Part shown: positions 54,775 to 64,000 of the stretch, piece after piece
How positions within the stretch are numbered: the stretch's first letter is position 1
Layout: each line of letters starts with the position of its first letter
Assembly (NCBI GenBank): GCA_047967505.1
Contig: CM106541.1
DNA length: 64,000 nt
Reading direction: 5' to 3' (one strand)
DNA from: Dipteris shenzhenensis
Taxonomy: Eukaryota; Polypodiophyta; Polypodiopsida; Gleicheniales
Made by a program: the position numbers and the translations under genes
The notes under the pieces: generated by a model
Database searches by the model: none
What the model was told of the DNA's origin: nothing
Seen by the model: the letters and a program-made list of their open reading frames with translations, nothing else

Positions 54775-57289
54775 CGGTCTTGGTCTCACACCCGGCTAGC
54801 TCAGTAGTGCTCGATTTAATTTCCCAACCCGGTGTTGCGCTCCATGAAGATGCTCGCTCTTGCAGTCCTAAGATAAGTGTGCTCAGGTGCAGCATTCCCT
54901 TTACTTTGGAAGTGTCTTGTTAATTGTTGCCTTCTGATTTCTCCTGTTTCTTGGGGGTGCCCTCCTCATCATTTCCCCCTTGTTTGTCCTGCTTGGAAGT
55001 TCCCTCGCCGTTGTTTCCCTCCGGCCTCTTCTCTCCATCCGGTTGCTCAATGGGCTACCTGTCCTGCTGCTCTGCCTGCTCATCTTCCTCTCCCTGTTCA
55101 TTCTATTGCTCCTACTCAACTTCCTTGTCTTGCTCTTCCTCCTGTTTGTCATGCTTGTCCTGATTTGCTTCCTTGTCCCCCTGCTCCTGCTCTTCATGTT
55201 CCTCCTCCCTATTCATCATGTTGCTAAGGGGCCCTACTCCTCCTGTTCACCATGTTTCTCCTATTGCCCGCCTGCTCCTGATGGCCCTGCTCTTGATGGC
55301 CCCGCTCTGCTAGATGGTAATGCTCCCGGCCAGGGTACTCGCCCGGACATTAGGCGGTGGTAAAGCATGTACAGGTGGGGACCGAGCTTGCAATGAGGCT
55401 GAACCCTGCAGACTGTTGGTCGGAGCTGGTTTTCAAATTCCTTCTAAAAAATCGTAAACCAATCGACAGGAAGCTAGTCCCCCATCGTGGTGCACATACT
55501 GTCGAGATATATACCCCATGCTCTTTTTAAGTTTGATGAGAACTCGGACAAGAACCTGCATGTGGTCTTCAATCCTTTATCCCTGCCTTGTCAATGATAT
55601 ATCCTTGAGATGACGAATAGTTTCTTGCTTCAAAGAATGCATCACAGCGTTTGGCGTCCGCCAACTTCTTGCCATTGGAACACTGCTTCAACTATAAGGC
55701 CTTTTTCAAGAGCTTCGAGGTGATCCACACGTGCGTTTCATTGATGACGAGGCTATGGTCATCCTCATCGTAGGAGTCCAAGATCTCTTTGGCCAACTCC
55801 TCATTGTAAACATCCTTCCATTGTGAACAACTCATTGAGAACATCCTTCCACGACGGCTAAGCGAACTTTAGGAGCCGGTTTGATGCCAAGATGCCAGTA
55901 AGAACGTCACTAGAAAAATTTCAGTTGGATGCGGAGGGGAGATGCAAGAGCTATGCTTCCTCTTCTGTCGAACTTGACGCTCTGCTCTCTCCATCACAAC
56001 AAAAATGACGAGACTAGATACAGAGAAAGAAGACTATGGGGGAAGCTGGAGGCAAAGAACAGATTGGTTTGAAGGAGAGAGGAATCTCAAAGAGGTTGAC
56101 GAAAATGTGAAAGTGATAGCAAAGGGGAGGTTAGAGATGGTTGTTGGAGACGATGAAGATGATGACGACGAAGTATACTAAGTGTGCAAATGAAACTGAA
56201 AATATACATTCAGTGGTATCAGAGCTTTGGTGACGCTCTTGTGAAGGAATAAAAGAAAAGAAAAGTGAAGCTCCTTCGTGTGGGATTCAAGAAGAAAAAG
56301 ACACCTTGGAAAGAGAAGGTTCATGAAGAAATTCTACACCCTTAACTGTGGACCTCGAGTCTTAAGCTCTTCTTAAGGCTTCTCTTCTTTGCCCACGTGT
56401 CGTGCACCGGATGCGGCGGGGGTCCTAGTGGATACTTTGTGTGGTTAGTTGGGGACGCCTGACTAGCTTGTGTTTTGCCATGTTAGATGGTCGGTATTGT
56501 GGGTGATTCCATGTTAATAGTGATGTCGCTAGTGTTATTAGTGTTATGCTTGATTATTATGCTTTGAGCACGGTTATGTTGGGATCGGTTGATTCGGTGA
56601 TTCGTTCAATCGATTGTTAATAACTAATGTAATTGGCGGCTTGAGTACAGGCGATGGAACTCATAGCGAGGATTGGAGTTAGTGCGAGGGTACCGATCGA
56701 GGTGTCGCACGGCGCATTATATATGGCCATGGGCTAATTTTGTATTTGCTTTTGTTATTGCAAGTTTGAGCAATATATTTTGTAGTGGACATAATTCATT
56801 TTTGGGCCCTAAGATAGCTATGTAAAACAAATCCCTTATTTTGGAAGAGAGGAATAATTTTGGCTCCTTGGTGCTTTTATGAAATATCATAAATACTCTA
56901 GATGAGGAAGCGTGAGCCACTCATCTAGGGGGGGGAGAGATTGTACCAGTCTGCTGTTGTTTTCATGTGGTGATTGTGCTTTTCTTCTCCAATTTATTAA
57001 CTGGTGAATTTGTGTTGAAGAGAATTAACTTTTGGTTTCAGTGGTATCTCTTGACTAAATGTAGTTGATTGGAAATACAATTGTAGTTCCTGTCACATCA
57101 ATGGTTGCATGAACCTCCTTTTCTTTAGCATGATGAGTCTCCATTAATAAACCCTTAATGTTAATCCTGCCACATGGTGGTACACGATGCATTTGGTCCA
57201 CCACAATTTCCACCACAATTAAAGAGCCAGATGGCATGCTATTTTCTAAAAAATTCACCAAGTCATTGTGAAGTGATTTATTTCTGAGT
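54775..57289. other. Unassigned DNA; C/T-rich first part, one primer-site-like motif
   Basis: 54880-55330 is pyrimidine-rich (TGCTCCTGC words) and gives artefactual Leu/Ser/Pro ORFs. No gene domain was recognised elsewhere. TGGTATCAGAGC at 56214-56225, preceded by TTCAG, looks like a plus-strand primer site, so 56000-56212 could be the end of an LTR, but its start and partner were not found. A purine tract (AGGGGGGGGAGAG) lies at about 56928-56940. Confidence 0.4.
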
Positions 57290-57690
57290 TCCATATGTCT
57301 GAAGAACCTGTTGCTCGATATGGCTTCACTTTGCTTCCATTGTACAACTTGAAAAACACATTACCTTCCAAGTCAGCGAGTTGCATTATCCCATTATCAA
57401 AAACTTCCACCAACTGGTAGGGTCCATTCCAACCCAACTTAAAATTGGTTTTGATAGCCCCAACTTAGTAGTGTAGAGTAACACGAGCATATCCTTCTTT
57501 AAATGCTTAGGCACAATATGTCGATCGTGCCATGCTTTCCTTCTGCAGTGTATCACCATTTGTGACCAGGCAGCTCGGAGGCGTATCTCATCCATGTGGG
57601 TTAGCTGATGTGATATTCCCTTGATTGCCTCTATTTCACCCTAATGATTATCGGTAGCAACTCTAAGACTCGGAACCACAAATTCCAATG
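57255..57690 (-). pseudogene. Ty3/gypsy pol C-terminal fragment
   Basis: Minus strand: VSLEFVVPSLRVATDN (about 57640-57690), DEIRLRAAWSQM (about 57560-57600), KKDMLVLLYTTKLG, then GWNGPYQLVEVFDNG and MQLADLEGNVF with NGSKVKPYR (57255-57437). This is the post-integrase end of plant gypsy pol (GW.GPY.V......G...L....G). It is frameshifted near 57430 and has a stop near 57640. The upstream pol is missing because Copia C2 sequence starts at 57698. Confidence 0.85.
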
Positions 57691-57697
57691 AAACAAC

Positions 57698-58027
57698 TGT
57701 GAAGGGAGTGGGAGAGAAGTAAGGAGTCTCACTTGCAGCTTTCTCACATACACAATGGGGGAATACACACAAAGGTGGAGGCTGAAAATAGTTTTCCTCT
57801 TCTTAGTTGTAAAAACCAAAAGAACTCTCTCTAAGTACAAAAGGAATAGATGGACCCTATATGTGGGTCTCAAACCAAACTCAGGTAACCTAGGTGGCGT
57901 ACTAACTGAGCCACTAACTAGCGTACATAAAGATAGCTATCATCCAGCTATTATTCATGGGCGGTGTACCAACCGCATCTGCAACTAACAAGTCGGTGAC
58001 ATAAATGCACAACGGTCACCTTGGCGC
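57698..58027 (-). repeat. 3' LTR of Copia C2 (partial)
   Basis: Collinear with 20185-20536. It begins TGTGAAGG on the plus strand, directly next to gypsy coding sequence. The last 30 bases or so of the other edge (with TCTCAACA in C1) are deleted, so CCTTGGCG joins straight to CACTCCCCCTCG. Confidence 0.8.
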
Positions 58028-60715
58028 ACTCCCCCTCGTGCTCAATCCCAATTCCTGCACACCAACCAGGTCTCTGAACTTGCGCAGCTTCTCTGCACCC
58101 AATGCCTTCGTGAATATGTCAGCTACCTAATCCTCTGTGCTGACATAAACTAAATCAATAAAACCTTCTAGAACCTTCTCCCGCACATAGTGGTAATGCA
58201 CCTCAATGTGCTTTGTTCTAGCATGATAGACTGGGTTATTTGCCAAGTGTATACTGCTCATGTTGTCACAATAAATGACAACTATCCCATTTGTAGAGTG
58301 ATGCATATCATAAAGTAGCTTATGCAACCAAGCTACCTCACATGCAGCCATTGCTGCACCCCTGTACTCAGCCTCTGTGCTTGACAAGGCAACTGTAGGC
58401 TGTTTCTTGCTACTCCAAGTGACTGTAGCACTCCCAAAAGAGAGCACATATCCACTGGTATATAGTCTATCAGAAATACTACTAGCCCAATCAGCATCAG
58501 TGTATCCATGCAACTGTATCTGAACCCCAATCTCATAAAATAGTCTGTACTACAATGTGGACTTCACATACCTTAGTATGTGTCTAGCCGCATCCAAAGG
58601 TGTAACAATAGAAGGAATACTCAACTTATCATCAGGGCTCTGTTCTGAGCCACTAAATTCACCATCCACATAAGAGTGACCCGCATTCACATCAACCATG
58701 GGCTGATCTACTTTCTCATTTCCTTTTCGTGATACTTGCATATCACTATCTGCACTGCTTTGAGGAGATTCTCCTGATCTCAACCTGCTTGTCCATGGCA
58801 AAGTATGTGAACCACTGCTAGAGGACACTACAAGTCCACTAATATTTTGTGATTGCTGCTGTGAATTCGGTGGAGCATTACCATTTTGTGCATCTACATC
58901 ATCAATCACATTTACTGGTTTGTACTAGCTGCTCATTTCATCAAAAACATCTCCGCTCACTGTAAACTTACGAGTAGAAGGGTTATAGCATCTATACCCT
59001 TTCTGCTGTAGAGAATAACCAATAAAGATGCACTTCTCAGCTTTTGGATCCAACTTGGATCTCAACTCATCTGGCACATGAACATAGGCAATGCAACCAA
59101 AAACTTTCAAATGAGAAATATCTGGTTTTCTCCCAGTATGCCTCTCCTCTGCCATCATGCCATGTATTGCTGCAATGGGAGTCCTGTTCATTATGTAGAC
59201 TGCTGTAGCAACTGCTTCAACCCAATAATAATCTGGCAGGTCTTTTTCGTTGAGCATGGCCCGAGATACCTCTCCAATATGCCTGTTTTTCCTTTCTACA
59301 AGTCCATTTTGCTGTGGGGTATGACCATGAATATTGCTGCTTTAAGCCATGCTCCTGCAGGAACCTTGCAAACTCATTTGAGAAGTACTCTCCCCCTCCA
59401 TCTAACCTTAGCCATTTTATTTGCAAGCCTGTTTCTTTCTCAACCATAGCTTTAAAAGCTTCGAAATGCCCAAACACTTCACTTTTCTTTTTAATAAAAT
59501 ACACCCAAACTTTTCTGCTGTAGTCATCAATTAAAGTGACAAAATAATGACAGCCTCTAATAGATGTAGCTTTAGTAGTCCACACATCAGAGTGGATTAA
59601 TTTCGATGGCCTCTTACTCTCTTGAACATGTCTAGGAAATGGTTTCCTTGCCTGTTTTCCAAATTGACAAGCTTCACATACCTTATGCATTTCTACAACC
59701 TTGAACTTAGGCAATCCTGCAATTATATTTTGGGCCTGCATTAATTTAAGTCACTGTACATTAACATGACCAATGCGTTTATGCCAGATATCAATATCTG
59801 CAACTACATCGGTTCCATGTGCAAACATTATTGCACTCAATTCAGGCATGTCCGCATCCAACATAAACATCTTGCCCTTCTTGTTCCCTTTTGCTATCAA
59901 GCGACCTTTATTTGTCATATCCTCAACAAAGCATCCATGAGGATTAAATCTGACCTGCAAGCCCTGCTCAACCATTTGACCAAAACCAGGTTCTTGGTGA
60001 TATTCGGGACATGAAATACATCTCCTGCATAGACAAATGAATTTTACCAATCTGCACAATAGGATGTGCAGTATCATCACCAGTCTCCACAAATCCTGGT
60101 CTTTCCATTTTCCTTGCATCCTGCATCCATTCTACATGACCTGTCATCTGGTTTGACGACCTGAGTCAACATACCACATCATCGCTTTCTTCTGCACTTG
60201 TCACAGAATTGGTCATGTGCTGCACCATAAACAAATGCTCATTTCTGTCATCACCCTGTCTACTAGAGGATGCATAATTAAGTTGCTGCAATTTTCCATT
60301 CATGATGTCATTCTGCTTTTTGTAGCAGTCTTTAGCCATATGACCCATTTTACCACAATAGTAGCATTCAACATTGTTGTTTGCATTTTAACCTCTCTGC
60401 CATCCACCATGACCTCTTTGGCTCCCCCTGCCTCTAAAGTTACCACGTCCTCCTCCATGGGATTGGTTTTCTTGAATTTGTTGCATATTCTGATTTCTGC
60501 CACGGCCTCCAGATCGGCCTGCTCTACCTCTACCTCTACCTCTTCCAACATTTGAGTAGAAGACACTTTCTTTTGAAGTTCCTCCTGAAGAAGATGCACC
60601 ACCATTTCTTTGCTCTTCAGAAATTAGAAGAGCAATCAACTCCTCAAAATCAGGAAAATTCTCACGGACAGCAATGGATGCCCGAAACTGTGCATAATCC
60701 TCATTAGGAAAAAAG
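58028..60715 (-). pseudogene. Copia C2: gag, integrase, RNase H; RT deleted
   Basis: Minus strand, from high to low: gag end with an Arg/Gly-rich stretch (60388-60639) and an intact knuckle CYYCGKMGHMAKDC (60329-60370); protease remnant WYVDSG (about 60170); GAG-pre-integrase DIWHKRIGH (about 59770) and CEACQFGKQARKP; integrase core LIDDYSRKVWVYF to LDGGGEYFSNEF (59217-59741) and C-terminal half (58925-59257); linker (58600-58909); then straight into LDAARHILRYVKSTL and RNase H (58127-58513, SSTEAEYRGAA). All of RT is gone. The 5' end is cut at about 60715. It supplies the gag and integrase missing from C1. Confidence 0.92.
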
Positions 60716-61219
60716 GGAGCTCATTTTGGGGCCTTTTACGGTTTGGAAAAATAAGCTCTCAACCAATCAATAGAGGGCTAACGTAACGTTGGAAATTCAC
60801 GAAAATAAGAGAAAATAGAAAAAAGAAACAATACTTTATGTAGGTACAAGCGTGCTACATTAATGTGGAGATTGGTTTTTTATTCTCACAAGATCTTTGG
60901 ACAAGAAGATAGAATCTAGTCTGACATTTTATCTGACAAGGGCCTTCCCGCTTCCACCTTCCTTTGAACTTTGAAATGTTGTGCCGCCTTTCCTTCGAAA
61001 GGTCTACCATTCTACACCACTGCCTCATTGTGCAGCAGCCTCTTCTTTTCCAAAACTGCTCCCTTGATCCTGTTTGGCGTAGAGTAAGATGTTTCTTGTC
61101 AACTGTCTGTCTGCCCACTTTCTCTTTCTTGAAACTTCAATTTGTTATCTTGTTTACATTACTTTGCTATTGTTACAGGTTCAAAAGGTCTCCATGGTGA
61201 ATAAAAACCATGGCCATTC
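60716..61219. other. Spacer between Copia C2 and the unknown coding locus
   Basis: No domain. TTACTTTGCTATTGTTACAG at 61159-61178 looks like a pyrimidine-rich splice acceptor on the plus strand, but a stop follows in the frame used downstream (61202-61204). Confidence 0.35.
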
Positions 61220-62520
61220 TTGTGGAAGCGCTTTGTGGATGATAATGCTATGAAGGCAGAATTATACCACACATCCTTACCCCGTCGACCTGCTTCTTCT
61301 ATTTCTTCAGTAGAGAATTCAAGTACAGTCAAAACGGAAGGAACTTGGGAAAGGTTTAGTGTTTCGAAAGGAGCATGGGTGCTCATGCAACCTAGCAAAA
61401 GAAAAAGTCCCGAGACAAAAAACATTTTCTTGGTGTCATGGAAGGGAAGAGTACGAGATTTTAAAATCACCAGAGGGAAGATATCGGTGAAAGAAGTTTT
61501 GATTCAGTATGTGTACATGCATAAAGAACTTGTCTTGCGAGACTATCCAAATGATCTTCCACAACACAGGCCTAATTGTATATTTTTCTATTGTGGTTTT
61601 TTTCTTTACGAGGTGTATGGATTTTTAAGATGAAGCTTTCTTTCTTTGCTTATTGACATTCTTGTGTTGTTTTACTTCAAATTTATACCCTTCATCGTAT
61701 GAGGCATGGCAAAACATCGATTGTATTTTGGGATTTACAGATATACTGCATGGATCGATAGGAGAACAACAATACCAAGGTCGATGTGCAACAGAGCTAG
61801 CTCAATCGGGTATATTTTTTACTGATCATTTTTATCAGTTGTTGGACAATGCTAACACACATGGTGTGTTAAGGAAACAAGACCTTCCGACATGGAATTT
61901 AGTGGATTGGCCTCACCCACATTCTAGTGTTATAGAGGCATATAGGACCAAGCTTTTCAAAGAAGTACAGAAAGCTCTGAGGCCCAATATTGCCACAAGG
62001 ATAATAAAAATTTCTTTATGCATGCCTTTCACAGTTTTTGTGGACTTGTTTAATACCTTTCCAGTGAAGGTTTAAAAAACAATGTTCACAGTTAAAGCAA
62101 CAAGTTCGGCATGCATGCCACAATTTTTGGATAAAGGTTGGGATAAGAAGACATGTAGTTCAGTGTTTTGTGAGGTTGTCCAACCTTCTATGCAACTGAA
62201 GTACATGGTTGCATCACAAAATTTTATTTTTTCTTTTTATTATAAGCGCAGTCGAATGCTAGGCACAAAACTAGTCCCAATGGATCAAGATGAAGATTCT
62301 TTTGGTGCAAAAAATAAACTTCTTGATATTGATGTTGTTGAGAATGGTGATGTGCTAGTCAATATCTCATTAAGAGAATGTTGCTCCCTAGCTCAATTGC
62401 GCAATGACATTCTGTTTGAGACAGAAGGTTCTATTTCAAACGACTTTTTTTTTATCTACAACAATAAAAAGGTACACCATCTGATTTATCCTAGTCTCAT
62501 TAAGCACTGCTATTAGTTTA
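61220..62520 (+). pseudogene. Unrecognised degenerate coding locus
   Basis: Three adjacent open stretches have real-protein composition: 61220-61633 (first ATG at 61249, MKAELYHTSLPRRP; later VSWKGRVRDFKITRGKIS), 61653-62075 (SYEAWQNIDCILGFTDIL, then DWPHPHSSVIEAYR) and 62082-62516 (MASQNF-type region, DIDVVENGDVLVNISL, ending FFFIYNNKK). The last two share a frame and are separated by a single TAA at 62073-62075 (CAA would read through). A frame change or short intron lies near 61590-61690. A possible donor AAAAAG|GTACAC follows FIYNNKK at about 62472. The C-terminal part looks like a small ubiquitin- or PB1-like fold by its pattern, which is a guess. I do not recognise the family. Confidence 0.4.
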
Positions 62521-62716
62521 CTTTACCCTATTGATTCATATTGCTTTTTTGCAAGTGCTCAAAAGAAGAGAGAGCTCAATAAAATGCAAAGACATTGAAA
62601 ATTTGAAAATTGAGATAACACACACTCCATAAACAAAGGTTTTGTATTCAATCAAGTAAAATTTTGTACAGAAGTGTTTAGTTGTACATGTAGAACATAT
62701 TCTTGACAACCATTTT
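62521..62716. other. Short spacer between convergent loci
   Basis: AT-rich. It separates the plus-strand unknown locus from the end of the minus-strand Ulp1-like gene. No terminator or poly(A) signal is clear. Confidence 0.4.
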
Positions 62717-63952
62717 CTATTTATGTACAGCTTGATCCTGCTCTACATGGTCCAAGCTCTCCCTATCATCATTTTTTGGAGAATCTGTTTTCTGCTGCTC
62801 CATCCTATCCTCCTGTACAGTATGTTGGTGCTGCTCCATTGTCTCCTCTACTGCCCCAGGAGCATCTGTTTGCTGCTACTCCATCTTCTCCTCAACAACA
62901 TCAGCAGTAGGTCCTTGCTCCTGTGGCTTCTCCTCATTAGCACTAGGTCCTTGTTCCTGTGGCACCACATCAGCTTCATATGTGGCATCAAGGTGTATGA
63001 CACCTTCTCGTACTTTAGAGCTCTCACCCAACTCGACAGTAGCTGGTACAATAAGTTTGGGGGAGGCATAGCTCAAAAACTTCCAAATTGTATGAGCTCT
63101 GAAATTATATACATAGTTTGAGCTAAAGCTATCTTCTTTCATCTGCAATGGCATATGATGATTTAGAACACTTTGTATCACTATCAATTATCTTCAAGCT
63201 AAATGAAAATTATTTTTTCTTACAAGGTCTAGCTGTTCTTTCTCAAAATATCTTGAAAGTAGATATTTGGCACTGATCAGCACTCTCCATCCATAGCTAC
63301 TTGAATCATCTTATTGTGGTGTCTGTACACTTGGAAAGATATATTAGAAACTGTTAACATGTGAACAAAATAAAATTGTTCAATAAGTTCAAAGGCATAG
63401 CATGAAATAGACATCAGTAGAGGGAACGACTTTTTACCTCTAGATTTATTGGCTCTATTGAATCCAAAAGAGACACATTAGGAGGACAGTGATCCAATGC
63501 ATCTAGAAGCCTTCTAATACAACTGCAATACATATAATTTAGTTGGTATGATATCAAAATAATGAAGTTTTAAGTTCAAAAAGCACACACACACCACTTA
63601 CAATTTCAGCTCTCTGTGTGTGTTTTTAAGAGAGTTGAATATAAAGCATTGCTTCTGCTGGATGTCAATAGAAACAAAACTCCAGTGGTCACTACGTAAG
63701 GAAAAAAGCATTAGGAAATCAAAGGCTACAAGAGTTCTCAATCTTAAAGAAGAATCTTAAAAGAAGCAGTCACCCACATACCTGTTATGGTATGGAAGTA
63801 GCAAAACATCAATAACTTCAAAATTGCAGTGTCTGAACCAGTTGGAAATACTGATGGGAGTTTCCTTTGCATCTCTTAACTTAGAAGAAATGACAGGATC
63901 AATAATATGGACTGTATGTTGTACAGAGGGGTGAAGCCAGCTTCTCATCATG
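62717..63952 (-). pseudogene. Ulp1/SENP-like cysteine protease (C48), decayed, 3' exons
   Basis: Five minus-strand exons with GT-AG borders: 63782-63952, 63602-63691, 63438-63523, 63224-63322 and 63142 down to a TAG at 62876 (or TAG 62717 on read-through); more 5' exons lie outside the window. The C48 catalytic domain, which in active members cuts SUMO precursors and conjugates, is clear: IDVLLLPYHNSDHWSFVSID (His box HW), 17 residues later FNSL where active enzymes have D-S, and TPQ-stop-DDSSSYGW where they have PQQ......CG. So Asp is Asn, the oxyanion-hole Gln is TAA (63311-63313) and the nucleophile Cys is Tyr (63293-63295). Exon 63438-63523 has a one-base frame problem with TAA. The tail has acidic QEQGP and MEQ repeats. 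Splice sites and phases agree across the exons, but the product would be inactive. Confidence 0.72.
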
Positions 63953-64000
63953 CTGCATAGGACCAAAAAATAATTAGGGTAGGGTATAAAGGAGGTACAA
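63953..64000 (-). other. Intron upstream of the first visible Ulp1-like exon
   Basis: On the minus strand this ends TTTGGTCCTATGCAG, a good acceptor directly before the exon at 63952. The gene continues beyond the window. Confidence 0.6.

Noticed and set aside
54877-55363. Hydrophobic Leu/Cys-rich ORFs suggesting membrane proteins
   Set aside because: Overlapping open frames on both strands in a C/T-rich tract; hydrophobicity comes from CTx and TTx codons.
57030-57055. CAGTGGTATCTC as a second primer-binding site
   Set aside because: Only the first seven bases match the Met-tRNA complement and no LTR end precedes it.
1-64000. tRNA, rRNA or organellar DNA insertions
   Set aside because: No cloverleaf with A/B boxes or rRNA-like block was recognised by eye. 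The TGGTATCAGAG matches are LTR primer sites, not tRNA genes. A tRNAscan/Rfam run would be needed to exclude small RNAs.

Overview
The window is nuclear DNA from a land plant with a repeat-rich genome. Evidence: several Ty1/copia LTR retrotransposon families primed by initiator-Met tRNA (TGGTATCAGAG-type primer sites), a Ty3/gypsy fragment, an En/Spm (CACTA) transposase relic, a LINE ORF1-like relic, and a spliced gene of the plant DUF604 family (Fringe-like glycosyltransferase). The species cannot be told from the sequence. A large-genome vascular plant fits; a fern or other non-seed plant is possible but unproven.

Layout. 1-5.1 kb: low-complexity and AT-rich DNA with tandem repeats, no convincing gene. 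5.18-7.73 kb: truncated Copia pol (minus). 10.26-18.37 kb: a nested stack. A small LTR element (TRIM-like, minus) is split by a complete Copia element, A1 (10377-17790, 5-bp target duplication GGTTG). A1 holds the LTR, leader and gag start of a different Copia family (B3) and has lost its integrase and most of its RT. 20.2-23.0 kb: Copia C1 (minus). 23.2-24.5 kb: LINE ORF1-like relic. About 24.56-27.96 kb: Copia D (minus). 28-33 kb: mini- and microsatellites and unassigned DNA. 33.1-35.6 kb: A2, a second copy of family A. 36.13-38.59 kb: gag-only LTR element (minus). 38.8-40.0 kb: CACTA TNP2 relic. 40-44 kb: tandem duplications and simple repeats.

44-49.7 kb is the gene island: a CpG-rich upstream region and a three-exon gene (45537-49311) for a 510-residue type II membrane DUF604 protein, apparently intact. 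50.8-54.8 kb: Copia B2, with a complete short element B1 (51321-53558, target duplication CTCCC) inserted in its leader. 57.3-57.7 kb: gypsy integrase tail, abutted by Copia C2 (57.7-60.7 kb, minus), which lost its RT through an internal deletion. 61.2-62.5 kb: an unrecognised degenerate coding locus (plus). 62.7-64 kb: the 3' exons of a decayed Ulp1/C48 SUMO-protease-like gene (minus), running off the window.

Two themes connect the parts. First, where two copies can be compared, many disabling changes are C-to-T (or G-to-A) transitions, often CAG to TAG or CGA to TGA. That is what deamination of plant CHG/CG methylation would leave, and it extends to the Ulp1-like gene, whose three catalytic or catalysis-linked positions are changed. 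Second, the retroelements diversified by nesting, recombination and microhomology deletion. I see one gene likely to be functional (DUF604) and no operon-like or defence system.
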